From Mesorhizobium sp. M2D.F.Ca.ET.226.01.1.1 (GTDB lineage: Bacteria > Pseudomonadota > Alphaproteobacteria > Rhizobiales > Rhizobiaceae): 64,000 bases of DNA. Shown here piece by piece: positions 8,793 to 16,749 of the stretch (positions are counted from its first letter, which is position 1; each line of letters begins with the position of its first letter). The DNA is taken from NCBI RefSeq assembly GCF_004022705.2, contig NZ_RZOY02000004.1, positions 310,001 through 374,000 on the forward strand, given 5' to 3'. The position numbers were made by a program, and so were the translations under genes. The notes under the pieces are model-generated. The model did not search any database. It saw nothing but the letters and a program-made list of their open reading frames with translations, and had not been told where the DNA came from.

Positions 8793-9575
8793 TCACCTAC
8801 CCTTCCACACCGGATCGCGCTTTTCCGCGAACGCCCGGAACCCTTCCATATTATCCTCGGACCCATAGAGCGTATCGACGGTCGGCAGCTGCCGACGCGT
8901 CACCTTGTTCATCGCGTCCTGGAAGGTCAGCGCCTCGGCAACCCGTGCCGTCTCCTTGATCGAGGCGAAGACCAGCGGCGGGCCGCTGGCCAAAAGCCTT
9001 GCGATCTCCCAGACCCGCTCTTCGAGCTTCTCCTTCGGCAGCACTTCGTTGACCAAGCCCCAGCGATGCGCCTCGGCGACGTCCATCCAGCGGCCGGTGA
9101 ACAGGAGGTCCATGGCGATGTGGTAGGGAATGCGCTTCGGCAGCTTGATCGTCGCGGCGTCGGCCAGCGTACCGGCGCGGATCTCGGGCAGCGCGAAGGA
9201 GGAATGGTCCGAGGCGTAGATGAGGTCGCAGGACAGCGCCAACTCGAAGCCGCCGCCCACCGCCATGCCGTTGACGCAGGCGATCACCGGCTTGTTCAGG
9301 TCACGCAACTCCTGCAGGCCGGCGAAGCCGCCGACGCCATAGTCGCCGTCCACCGCGTCGCCGGCCGCGGCGGCCTTCAAATCCCAGCCGGCGCTGAAGA
9401 ACTTGTCGCCGGCCGTCTTGACGATGGCGACGCGCAATTCCGGATCGTCGCGGAACGCCTTGAAGGTCTCGCCCATCAGCCGCGACGTCTTCAGGTCGAT
9501 GGCGTTGGCCTTCGGCCGGTCGAGCGTCACCTCGAGGATCGCGCCCTCGCGGCGGGTGGTGATGACGTCAGGCAT
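8793..9575 (-). CDS. Enoyl-CoA hydratase / carnitinyl-CoA dehydratase-like (crotonase family)
   Basis: 260 residues from the ATG at 9575, preceded by GGAGAAAAGAAG; it overlaps the upstream stop by 8 nt. Crotonase features are clear: FSAGWDLKA (~60-68, first oxyanion-hole strand), VNGMAVGGGFELAL with Gly108 and Glu111, and LPEIRAGT with Glu131. The two glutamates sit 20 residues apart as in CaiD and mitochondrial crotonase. The length and SAGWDLKA motif match CaiD, which interconverts crotonobetainyl-CoA and carnitinyl-CoA. Beside carnitine dehydrogenase, an acyl-CoA dehydrogenase and an acyl-CoA synthetase, this is the favoured role. A generic enoyl-CoA hydratase is the alternative. Confidence 0.9.
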   Translation of the reverse strand: MPDVITTRREGAILEVTLDRPKANAIDLKTSRLMGETFKAFRDDPELRVAIVKTAGDKFFSAGWDLKAAAAGDAVDGDYGVGGFAGLQELRDLNKPVIACVNGMAVGGGFELALSCDLIYASDHSSFALPEIRAGTLADAATIKLPKRIPYHIAMDLLFTGRWMDVAEAHRWGLVNEVLPKEKLEERVWEIARLLASGPPLVFASIKETARVAEALTFQDAMNKVTRRQLPTVDTLYGSEDNMEGFRAFAEKRDPVWKGR

Positions 9576-11652
9576 TCTTCTTTTCTCCAAGCACCAGCAG
9601 GGCATCCGCGATCCACGCGCCCTTTCCTTCGGCGCAGACGATCAGCGGGTTGATGTCGAGTTCCTCGATCTCGCCTTCGTTCTTCTGCACGAAGTCGGCA
9701 ATGCCGGCGATGGCATCGATGGCGGCCGCGACATCGGCTTTCGGCCGGCCGCGATAGCCTTCGAGGAGAGGATAGAGCTTGAGCCCACGCAATGCCGCCT
9801 CGATATCGTCCCGTGTCGCCGGCAACATGAGCGTCACGCTGTCGCGCAACAGCTCGACCAGCACGCCGCCGGTGCCGAGCGTCATCACCACGCCGAACAT
9901 CGGGTCGCGGGTGAAGCCGACGATCAGCTCGGCGACGCCGTCGCGCACCATGCGTTCGGCGTAAAGCCCCGTGCCGAGCGGCAGCAGGTCATGCGCCGCG
10001 GCGCTGACGGATTCGGCGTCCTTGAGGTTCAGCCTGACGGCGCCGACTTCCGACTTGTGCGTCACGCCGAGCGCCTTGAGAGCGACCGGGAAGCCGAGCG
10101 TCATGGAGGAGATCACCGCCTCGACAGCATTGGAAGCACGCTCGCCCTTCGGCACCGGCAGGCCGGCCTTGATCAGCTTTTCCTTGGCTTCGGCCTCGTC
10201 CGGCGTGACGCGCGTCGCTTCGGACGCTCCCGCCGCTGTGGTGTCGACCGGCTGCGCCTGCGGCTCGCGCCAGGCCCAGCCGATGAAGGCCGCGGCCTGG
10301 GCGGCATCCATGGCTTCCGAGATGCCGAACAACGGCACCATGCCGCGCGCCATAAGCCCGGCGGTATATTCCTCGGGCAGGTTCTCCGGCAGCGAGGACA
10401 CGATCGCGCCTTGCGCCTTGTTGGTCTTCAGCGCCGCCTCGAAGGCGCGCAGCGTCGTCCACCAGTCGACGTCGGAACAGCGATCGGGGCGCGGGAAGTC
10501 GAGCACCAGCATGTTCAAGTCGAAGCCGCCCGACACCATGGCGGTGAAGGTGGCGGTCATCGCCGGCTCGTTGTTCCAGATGAAGGTGTGGTAGTCGAGC
10601 GGATTGGCGACCGCGACCAGCGGTCCGAGCGTCGATTTCACATGCGCGCGGTGCTCGGCGGTCAGCGTCGGGAAATGCACCCAGCGCCCTTCGGCGCTGT
10701 CGGCCATCACCGAAGCCTCGCCGCCCGAGCAGCTCATCGACGAGAGCCTGTAGCCGGGCAGCGGCCCGGTGACGTGCAGGAGCTTCAGCGCCTCGATGAA
10801 CGCGGGTATGGAATCGACGCGCGCGATGCCCAGGCGCTTCAGGAAAGCGCCGGAGGCGGCATCCGAGCCCGCGAGCGAGGCGGTGTGCGACACCGTCGCC
10901 TGCCGCGCCTGTTCGGACCGCCCCACCTTCATGGCGATGATCGGCTTTCTCAGCTCGCGCGCCCGTGCCGCCAGCTTCTCAAAGCCGGCGACCGAGTCGA
11001 AGGCTTCGATATGCATGCCGAGCGAGGTGACGCGCTCGTCCTCGATCAGGCCGAGCGCCATTTCGGAGAGCCCGGTCTGCGCCTGGTTGCCGGCCGTCAT
11101 CAGGAAGGCGATCGGCAGGCCGCGCTTCTGCATCGTCATGTTGATGGCGATGTTGGAGGATTGGGTGATGATGGCCACGCCCTTGCCGCCCTCGGGCAGC
11201 CTTATGCCGCCATGCTGGTCGGGCCACAACAGCGCGCCGTCGGCATAGTTGATCAGGCCGTAGCAGTTCGGGCCGATGATCGGCATCTCACCGGCTGCGG
11301 CGACGAGTTCGGCCTGCAGCCGCTCGCCATCCTCGTCATAGGCCTCGGTTTCAAGGAAGCCCGCGGCGAAACAGACGGCGCCGCCGGCGCCGCGCTCGGC
11401 CAGCGCCTTGATCACCTCGATGGTGAGATGCCGGTTGACACCGACGAAGGCGGCGTCCGGGGCACCGGGCAGGTCGGCGACGGAGCGGTAGGCCTTGCGG
11501 CCGGCGACCTCCTCCTTGGTCGGATGCACCGGCCAGATTTCGCCGGCAAATCCCATCTTGATCGATTGCGCCACGACAGCGGCGGCCTGCGCCCCGCCGA
11601 ACACGGCGATCGATTTCGGGCGCAGGAGACGTTCGAGTTTATGCATGGTCAT
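9568..11652 (-). CDS. Acyl-CoA synthetase, NDP-forming type (CoA-binding + ATP-grasp)
   Basis: 694 residues. Order: CoA-binding Rossmann domain (~8-130, RPKSIAVFGG), succinyl-CoA-ligase-like domains (~150-450) containing the phospho-His segment ATVSHTASLAGSDA (His256), and an ATP-grasp domain (~470-690; NPLIVC near the end). This family forms acyl-CoA from an acid, CoA and ATP, giving ADP and phosphate through a phosphohistidine, unlike the AMP-forming CaiC. In this operon it most likely activates gamma-butyrobetaine, crotonobetaine or a downstream acid; the substrate cannot be read from sequence. An ATG at 11646 (MHKLERLL) is an alternative start with slightly better spacing to GAAAAG. Confidence 0.9.
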   Translation of the reverse strand: MTMHKLERLLRPKSIAVFGGAQAAAVVAQSIKMGFAGEIWPVHPTKEEVAGRKAYRSVADLPGAPDAAFVGVNRHLTIEVIKALAERGAGGAVCFAAGFLETEAYDEDGERLQAELVAAAGEMPIIGPNCYGLINYADGALLWPDQHGGIRLPEGGKGVAIITQSSNIAINMTMQKRGLPIAFLMTAGNQAQTGLSEMALGLIEDERVTSLGMHIEAFDSVAGFEKLAARARELRKPIIAMKVGRSEQARQATVSHTASLAGSDAASGAFLKRLGIARVDSIPAFIEALKLLHVTGPLPGYRLSSMSCSGGEASVMADSAEGRWVHFPTLTAEHRAHVKSTLGPLVAVANPLDYHTFIWNNEPAMTATFTAMVSGGFDLNMLVLDFPRPDRCSDVDWWTTLRAFEAALKTNKAQGAIVSSLPENLPEEYTAGLMARGMVPLFGISEAMDAAQAAAFIGWAWREPQAQPVDTTAAGASEATRVTPDEAEAKEKLIKAGLPVPKGERASNAVEAVISSMTLGFPVALKALGVTHKSEVGAVRLNLKDAESVSAAAHDLLPLGTGLYAERMVRDGVAELIVGFTRDPMFGVVMTLGTGGVLVELLRDSVTLMLPATRDDIEAALRGLKLYPLLEGYRGRPKADVAAAIDAIAGIADFVQKNEGEIEELDINPLIVCAEGKGAWIADALLVLGEKKNA

Positions 11653-11662
11653 CTTTTCGTTT

Positions 11663-11711
11663 GAGCATGATCCCGTCCAAAGCCGGATCCCAGCTTTGGC
11701 GCATCATGCTC
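11663..11711. repeat. Intergenic palindromic repeat (GAGCATGAT...ATCATGCTC)
   Basis: Nine-bp terminal inverted arms GAGCATGAT and ATCATGCTC enclose an inner CCAAAGC/GCTTTGG stem. It resembles the abundant rhizobial AGCATGAT...ATCATGCT extragenic palindromes. It sits inside the carnitine operon between the acyl-CoA dehydrogenase stop and the synthetase start, where it could fold in the mRNA and alter downstream expression. Confidence 0.75.
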
Positions 11712-12874
11712 TAAGCTCCGAACGGACGCAGCAGCGCCCGCGAAATAATATGTCGCTGAATCTCCGACGTACCTTCCCAGATGCGCTCGACGCGCGCGTC
11801 CCGCCAGATGCGCTCCAGCGGCAGGTCGTCCATCAGCCCCATGCCGCCATGGATCTGGATGGCTTCGTCGGCGACATAGGCCAGCATTTCCGTGGCCTTC
11901 AGCTTGGCCATCGCCATGTCCTGGTCGGTGACGGTGCCCTGATCGTACTTCCAGCCGGCTTCGAACACCATCAAATCGGCGGCCTTCAGCTCCGTCGCCA
12001 TGTCGGCGAGCTTGAAGGAAACGCCCTGGAACTTGCCGATCTGCTGGCCGAACTGCTGGCGCTGCGCGGCATATTCGATGGCATGCGAGAGCGCCCGTTC
12101 GGCCCGGCCAAGACAGGTTGCGCCGACCTGAAGCCGCGTGGCGCCAAGCCAGGAGTTGGCGACATCGAAGCCTTTATGCACTTCGCCCAGCACCTGGCTC
12201 GCCGGCAGCCGGCAGTCGTCGAATTCGAGGATCGAGTTGGTGTAGCCGCGATGTGAGACGTTGCGGTAGCCGTCGCGCACCGAAAAACCCTTTGTGCCCT
12301 TGTCGACGAAGAAGGCGGTGATCTTCTTGCGCTTGCCGCGCGGCGAATCCTCTTCGCCCGAGGCCATGAAGACGATGGCGAAATCGGCGAGATCGGCATG
12401 CGAGATGAAGTGCTTGGTGCCGTTGAGCACCCAGTCGGAGCCGTCCTGAACGGCGGTCGCCTTCATGCCGCGCAGGTCGGAGCCGGCGCCCGGCTCGGTC
12501 ATCGCAAGACAATCCCATTTCTCGCCGCGGATGCAGGGAAAGAGGTATTTCTCGCGCTGCTCCGGCGTGCCGGCGAGCAGGATGTTGGAGGGACGCGCCA
12601 CGCAGGTCCAGTGCAGTGCGTAATTGGCGCGGCCGAGCTCCTTCTCGTAGAGCAGCCAGCTCACCGTATCGAGGCCGGCGCCGCCGACATCGGCCGGCAT
12701 GTTGGCCGCGTAGAGGCCGGCTTCGATCGCCTTCGCCTTCAGCTCGTCGATCAGATCGCGGCGCAGCTCGCCGGTGCGCTCCACCTCGCGCTCATGTGGG
12801 TAAAGCTCGTTCTCGACGAAGGCACGCGTCGTCTCGACGATGAGTTTTTGTTCCTCGGAAAGACCGAAATCCAT
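11711..12874 (-). CDS. Acyl-CoA dehydrogenase family protein
   Basis: 387 residues with the full acyl-CoA dehydrogenase fold: N-terminal helices (~1-115), FAD/substrate segment AMTEPGAGSDLRG, middle beta domain (VLNGTKHFIS), and C-terminal helices with RQQFGQQIGKFQ and RIWEGTSEIQRHI. The Glu in WEGTSEIQ is in the position of the catalytic base of medium-chain dehydrogenases. It is soluble and FAD-dependent and passes electrons to ETF. It begins 3 nt after the carnitine dehydrogenase gene. Context suggests oxidation of gamma-butyrobetainyl-CoA to crotonobetainyl-CoA (the reverse sense of CaiA) or of a short acyl-CoA. The substrate is inferred only. Confidence 0.92.
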   Translation of the reverse strand: MDFGLSEEQKLIVETTRAFVENELYPHEREVERTGELRRDLIDELKAKAIEAGLYAANMPADVGGAGLDTVSWLLYEKELGRANYALHWTCVARPSNILLAGTPEQREKYLFPCIRGEKWDCLAMTEPGAGSDLRGMKATAVQDGSDWVLNGTKHFISHADLADFAIVFMASGEEDSPRGKRKKITAFFVDKGTKGFSVRDGYRNVSHRGYTNSILEFDDCRLPASQVLGEVHKGFDVANSWLGATRLQVGATCLGRAERALSHAIEYAAQRQQFGQQIGKFQGVSFKLADMATELKAADLMVFEAGWKYDQGTVTDQDMAMAKLKATEMLAYVADEAIQIHGGMGLMDDLPLERIWRDARVERIWEGTSEIQRHIISRALLRPFGA

Positions 12875-12877
12875 GGC

Positions 12878-14023
12878 TCAGCCCTTCTTCTTGCCGCTCT
12901 TCTTCTTCGGCTTCTCGACCTTCACCGCCTTGGCCGGTTTCGCGGCCTTTTCCGGCTTCGCGGCCTTCTTCGCCGGCTTGGCCGCTTCGGCCTTGGCCGT
13001 AACCTTGCCGGAAACCTTCTTCGCCGCCAGCTTGGCGAGCTGCCGGGTATAATCCTTGTGCAGCGCGCCAGCGCCCCAGCCCTTGCCCTTGTTCTGCTTC
13101 GACAGCGCTTCCATGATCGCGACCAGATTGTCGTCGCGGATACGCTCCAATTCGCGGATCGACAGGCCGTGCGCCTGCTCGTCCGATTGGGTGGCGATCA
13201 GGTCGACCAGCTCGTCGTTGAATTCCGGCACGTCCATCAGCTTGGTCCAGGGCCATTTCAGGCAAGGCCCGAACTGCGCCATAAAGTGGCGCATGCCGGC
13301 CTCGCCGCCGGCGACCCGATAGACCTGGAACATGCCCATCTGCGCCCAGCGCAGGCCGAAGGAATAGCGCATGATGTCGTCGAGTTCCTCGACGGTGCAG
13401 ATGCCGTCCTTGACCAGCCACAGCGCCTCGCGCCAGGCGGCTTCGAGCAGGCGGTCGCCGACGAAGGCCTCGATCTCCTTGCGCACCACCACCGGCTTCA
13501 TGCCGATCGAGGCATAGATCTCCTTGGCGACCTCGATGGCTTCCGGGAAAGTCTGCTGGCCGCCGACGATCTCGACCAGCGGCAGAAGATAGACCGGGTT
13601 GAACGGATGGCCGACGACCAGCCGCTCCGGATGCTTCTTCATCGCCACCTGCATGTCCGTCGGCTTGATGCCGGAGGTGGAGGAACCGACGATGGCGTTG
13701 GCCGGCGCATGCGTGTCGATCTCGGCCAGCACCTTGTGCTTGAGGTCCAGCCGCTCCGGCACGCTCTCCTGGATGAAATCGGCATCGGCGACCGCCTCGG
13801 CGATGGTCTTGGCATAGGTCAGCTTGCCTTCCTTGGGCAGGCCGCCCGGCAGCATCTGCTTGTAGGCGCGACGCGCGCCCTTCATCACTTCGCCAACCTT
13901 GCGCGACGCTTCCGGATCCGGATCGAAGATCGAGACGTCGATGCCGTTCAAGAGCAGCCGCGCCACCCAGCCCGCGCCGATGACACCGCCGCCGATGGCG
14001 GCCGCCTTGTTGATGATGCTCAT
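12878..14023 (-). CDS. L-carnitine 3-dehydrogenase with Lys/Ala/Pro-rich tail
   Basis: 381 residues of the 3-hydroxyacyl-CoA dehydrogenase superfamily, oxidising L-carnitine to 3-dehydrocarnitine with NAD+. Visible motifs: dinucleotide loop IGGGVIGAGWVA (10-21), acidic residue after beta-2 (IFDPDPE), GSSTSGI, GHPFNP with catalytic His138, and PLVEIV with Glu150. The region around TRRxMRYSFGLRWAQMG is typical of carnitine dehydrogenases. The catalytic part ends near residue 330. The last ~47 residues are almost only K, A, P, V and E, like histone H1/AlgP tails; some rhizobial homologues instead carry a thioesterase domain. It lies 2 nt after the HD gene and directly follows the BKACE module. 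Symbol in other genera would be lcdH or cdhA. Confidence 0.92.
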   Translation of the reverse strand: MSIINKAAAIGGGVIGAGWVARLLLNGIDVSIFDPDPEASRKVGEVMKGARRAYKQMLPGGLPKEGKLTYAKTIAEAVADADFIQESVPERLDLKHKVLAEIDTHAPANAIVGSSTSGIKPTDMQVAMKKHPERLVVGHPFNPVYLLPLVEIVGGQQTFPEAIEVAKEIYASIGMKPVVVRKEIEAFVGDRLLEAAWREALWLVKDGICTVEELDDIMRYSFGLRWAQMGMFQVYRVAGGEAGMRHFMAQFGPCLKWPWTKLMDVPEFNDELVDLIATQSDEQAHGLSIRELERIRDDNLVAIMEALSKQNKGKGWGAGALHKDYTRQLAKLAAKKVSGKVTAKAEAAKPAKKAAKPEKAAKPAKAVKVEKPKKKSGKKKG

Positions 14024-14025
14024 GG

Positions 14026-14649
14026 TCAGGCTCCGGTTCTGGTCTTGGCTGTTTCAGGGTTGGTGAGGGCCACGCGCTCGCCAGTGCGGATCACCGCCGG
14101 GTCGTAGGCCTTGCGGGCGAAGACTTCGAGCACGAAGGGCCGGAAGAACTCGATCGGCAAAGTCTCGTAGTCGGGATCGAAGCTCGACTGGTCCCAGCGC
14201 TCGCAGAACTGGTCGCAATCGTCGAAATAGGCATGGCCGGCGAAGCGGTCGCGTGCGTGCCGGTTGCCGCCGAGGTGATGCGCGTAATAGAGGCGCTGGA
14301 AGTCGCCGTGCTTTTCGACGACCCAGGTGCATTGCTCGCGCACGAAGGGCTTCAGGATCGTCGCGGCATATTCGTCGTGGTTGTAGGGCGCGTAGATGTC
14401 GCCGATATCGTGCAGCAGCGCGCAAACGATCCAGTCGGTATCGGCCCCGTCCTGCCAGGCGCGCGTCGCCGCCTGCAGCGAATGACCGAGCCGGGTGATC
14501 TTGTAGCCGGACAGGCCTTCGTCGAGCTGAACCAGCGCGTCGAGCAGCCGCTCGCCGGTCTTGGCGGCGTAGTCGATCTCATGGGCGGTCAGGAATTCGT
14601 AGTCTTCCTTGTCGCCGTCCTTCATCGCGGTGAATTTGACGGTAGCCAT
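14026..14649 (-). CDS. HD-domain protein, candidate mixed-valent di-iron oxygenase
   Basis: 207 residues; start supported by CGGAG upstream. The HD motif is LLHDIGDIYAP (His80, Asp81). Further likely metal ligands are His56 (TRLGHSLQA), His91 (NHDEYAATI), His114 (VEKHGDFQRL) and Asp153 (ERWDQSSFDPDY). The 24-residue His56-His80 and 23-residue His91-His114 spacings recall PhnZ/TmpB and inositol-oxygenase-like HD oxygenases rather than HD phosphohydrolases. It sits between the BKACE and carnitine dehydrogenase genes with 13- and 2-nt gaps, so it must act in quaternary-amine metabolism. Oxygenation of gamma-butyrobetaine, or of another trimethylammonium compound, is a hypothesis. Databases would probably call it an HD phosphohydrolase. 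Confidence 0.85.
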   Translation of the reverse strand: MATVKFTAMKDGDKEDYEFLTAHEIDYAAKTGERLLDALVQLDEGLSGYKITRLGHSLQAATRAWQDGADTDWIVCALLHDIGDIYAPYNHDEYAATILKPFVREQCTWVVEKHGDFQRLYYAHHLGGNRHARDRFAGHAYFDDCDQFCERWDQSSFDPDYETLPIEFFRPFVLEVFARKAYDPAVIRTGERVALTNPETAKTRTGA

Positions 14650-14662
14650 CTGGAGCTCCGCT

Positions 14663-15586
14663 TTACGCCGCGGCTGCGATCGGCGCCCGCTTGGTCAGGT
14701 TGAGCTTCTTGCGCACTTCCTCTGGCCCGAGGATCCGGGCGCCGAGATTGGTGACGATGCTGGCCGCGCGCTCGACCAGCTGCGCGTTGGTCGCCAGAAC
14801 GCCCTTGTCGAGCCAGAGATTGTCCTCCAGGCCGACGCGGACATTGCCGCCGGCAAGCACCGCGGCCGCGGCATAGGCCATCTGGTTGCGGCCGATCGAG
14901 AAGGCCGACCAGTTCCAGGTCGACGGCACGTTGTTGACCATCGCCATGAAGGTGTTGAGGTCGTCCGGCGCGCCCCACGGCACACCCATGCAGAGCTGCA
15001 CCAGCGCGTCCGCGTTGAGCACCTTCTCCTCGACCAGCTGCTTGGCGAACCACAGATGCCCGGTGTCGAAGGCCTCGATCTCCGGCTTGACGCCCAACGC
15101 CGTCATCATGCCGCCCATGGCGCGCAGCATGCCGGGCGTGTTGGTCATGACATAGTCGGCCTCAGCGAAATTCATCGTGCCGCAATCCAGCGTGCAGATC
15201 TCCGGCAGGCACTGGCGCACATGCTCCATGCGGTTGGTGGCGCCGCCCATGTCGGTGCCCTTCTCGTTCAGCGGCAGCGGCGCCTCTGGCGAGCCGAACA
15301 CCATGTCGCCGCCCATGCCGGCGGTGAGGTTCAGCACCACGTCGACATTGGCCTCGCGGATGCGATCGGTCACTTCGCGGTAGAGCTGCACGTCGCGCCT
15401 GGGCTTGCCGGTCTCGGGGTCGCGCACATGGCAGTGGACGATCGCGGCGCCCGCCTTGGCCGCGTCGATCGCCGAATCGGCGATCTGCTTGGGCGAGCGC
15501 GGCACATGGGGGCTGCGGTCCTGCGTGCCGCCGGAGCCAGTCACGGCACAGGTAATGAAAACCTCACGGTTCATCGCAAGCGGCAT
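14663..15586 (-). CDS. 3-keto-5-aminohexanoate-cleavage-type enzyme (BKACE, DUF849): dehydrocarnitine cleavage
   Basis: 307 residues; GGAGG lies 7 nt before the ATG at 15586. BKACE enzymes are Zn-dependent TIM barrels that transfer a beta-keto acid onto acetyl-CoA. Here VHCHVRDPETG (His51, His53) supplies two Zn ligands, and TCAVTGSG (~12-19) and GLEDNLWL near residue 258 are family signatures. Next to carnitine dehydrogenase the substrate is almost certainly 3-dehydrocarnitine, yielding betainyl-CoA (then glycine betaine) and acetoacetate. It is the first gene of the operon, divergent from the CdhR-like regulator. Pseudomonas calls this gene cdhC. Confidence 0.93.
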   Translation of the reverse strand: MPLAMNREVFITCAVTGSGGTQDRSPHVPRSPKQIADSAIDAAKAGAAIVHCHVRDPETGKPRRDVQLYREVTDRIREANVDVVLNLTAGMGGDMVFGSPEAPLPLNEKGTDMGGATNRMEHVRQCLPEICTLDCGTMNFAEADYVMTNTPGMLRAMGGMMTALGVKPEIEAFDTGHLWFAKQLVEEKVLNADALVQLCMGVPWGAPDDLNTFMAMVNNVPSTWNWSAFSIGRNQMAYAAAAVLAGGNVRVGLEDNLWLDKGVLATNAQLVERAASIVTNLGARILGPEEVRKKLNLTKRAPIAAAA

Positions 15587-15612
15587 CGTCTATCCTCCCA
15601 GGGTCGATCGGC

Positions 15613-15653
15613 CGTGCATGCGCCAAAAGAGGAAGCCTGTTGGGCTATGCACG
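15613..15653. promoter_or_regulatory. Imperfect long dyad in the divergent cdh promoter region
   Basis: CGTGCATGCGCCAA and TTGGGCTATGCACG form inverted arms (11 of 14 positions pair) separated by 13 nt, in the 124-bp gap between the BKACE gene and the AraC-type regulator. It could be the binding site for that regulator. It also resembles the palindromic repeat at 16692, so a repeat remnant is the other explanation. Confidence 0.4.
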
Positions 15654-15710
15654 GGACGGATACAGAATGACCGACTTGCCGGAAACTGTTTTGCGTTTTA
15701 CGAAGCACTC

Positions 15711-16691
15711 ATGATCAAAAGCGAAAAGCCGACCATCTTTCGGCCCGAGCGCGAAACCCTCAAGGTGACGTTCCTTGTGTTTTCCGGCTCGTCGATCATG
15801 TGCGTCGCCTCGGCGGTCGACCCGTTGCGCGCCGCCAACCGCATCTCGGGCGAGACGCTGTTCGATTTCAAGCTGGTCTCGGTCACCGGCGAGGCGCCGG
15901 TCACCACTTGCGGCCTGCCGGTTGCGGTCAGCGGCCGCTTCGACGCCGCCGAGCCGACCGACATGCTGGTCGTCGTCGCCGGCTTCGGCACGCAGAATTA
16001 TGCCACCTCGGCGCTGCTCGCCGGTCTGCGTCGCGCGGCGCGCGCGGCCCGCGCCTGCGGCGGTGTCGAGGCCGGTACCTGGCTGGTGGCGCGCGCCGGC
16101 CTGCTCGAAGGCCGCAGCGCCACCACCCATTGGGAGGACATGGAGGATTTCTCCGCCGCCTTTCCCGGCGTCGATGTGCGACCGGACCGCTATGTCATCG
16201 ACGGTCCGGTCTTCACGTCCGGCGGCGCCTCGCCGACCTTCGACCTGATGCTGCATCTGGTTCGCACCAGGCTCGGCATGGCAGCGGCGCTCGATGTGGC
16301 GAGCGTGTTCATCTACGACCAGGCGCGCGCCGCGACCGACGCGCAGCCGCTGGTCTCGCTCGGCCGTCTCGACGGCTACGATCCACGCCTCGCCCAGGCG
16401 ATCCGGCTGATGGAAGCGCATGTCGATCAGCCGCTCACCATCGACGCCGTGGCCAAACGCGCCGGCGTGACGGCGCGGACGCTGGAAAGCATCTTCCGCA
16501 AGTCGATCGGCGAGACGCCGGGCGCCTACTATCTGAGGCTGCGCCTCGGCGCAGCCCGCCGCCTAGTGGTCGACACGCGAATTGCCATGGCGGACATCGC
16601 CGGGCGTACCGGCTTTTCGTCCGCAGCAGCGTTTTCCAGGGCGTTTTCCAGAGCTTTCGGCGAGGCGCCGGTCAGACTGCGGCGCGGCTAG
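15711..16691 (+). CDS. GlxA/CdhR-type AraC transcriptional regulator of carnitine catabolism
   Basis: 326 residues. The N-terminal DJ-1/PfpI-like class I glutamine amidotransferase fold (~15-200: VTFLVFSGSSIMCVASAVDPLRAANR; FTSGGASPTFDLMLHLV) serves as an effector-sensing domain. The C-terminal AraC HTH (~230-325) contains TIDAVAKRAGVTARTLESIF and the second helix pair ADIAGRTGFSSAAAFSRAF. CdhR (carnitine) and GbdR (betaine) of Pseudomonas share this architecture. The divergent position next to the dehydrocarnitine cleavage gene makes it the likely activator of that operon in response to carnitine. It has no clear Shine-Dalgarno; the start is chosen where similarity begins (MIKSEKPTIFRPER). 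Confidence 0.92.
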   Translation: MIKSEKPTIFRPERETLKVTFLVFSGSSIMCVASAVDPLRAANRISGETLFDFKLVSVTGEAPVTTCGLPVAVSGRFDAAEPTDMLVVVAGFGTQNYATSALLAGLRRAARAARACGGVEAGTWLVARAGLLEGRSATTHWEDMEDFSAAFPGVDVRPDRYVIDGPVFTSGGASPTFDLMLHLVRTRLGMAAALDVASVFIYDQARAATDAQPLVSLGRLDGYDPRLAQAIRLMEAHVDQPLTIDAVAKRAGVTARTLESIFRKSIGETPGAYYLRLRLGAARRLVVDTRIAMADIAGRTGFSSAAAFSRAFSRAFGEAPVRLRRG

Positions 16692-16738
16692 TGCATGTCG
16701 CCCAAAAGTGCGCAGCGGTTTTGGGGTCACGACATGCA
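16692..16738. repeat. Intergenic palindrome TGCATGTCG...CGACATGCA
   Basis: Nine-bp perfect inverted ends with an inner CCCAAAA/TTTTGGG pairing, beginning at the regulator's stop codon. The form matches a common rhizobial extragenic palindrome. It may double as a transcription end between two convergent genes. Confidence 0.75.
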
Positions 16739-16749
16739 TCAAACAAAGA

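Noticed and set aside
9403..11664. 753-residue plus-strand frame opposite the acyl-CoA synthetase
   Set aside because: Antisense artefact; the minus-strand product has CoA-binding, phospho-His and ATP-grasp motifs.
12398..14107. 569-residue plus-strand frame opposite the acyl-CoA and carnitine dehydrogenases
   Set aside because: Spans two genuine genes on the other strand and has no recognisable domain.
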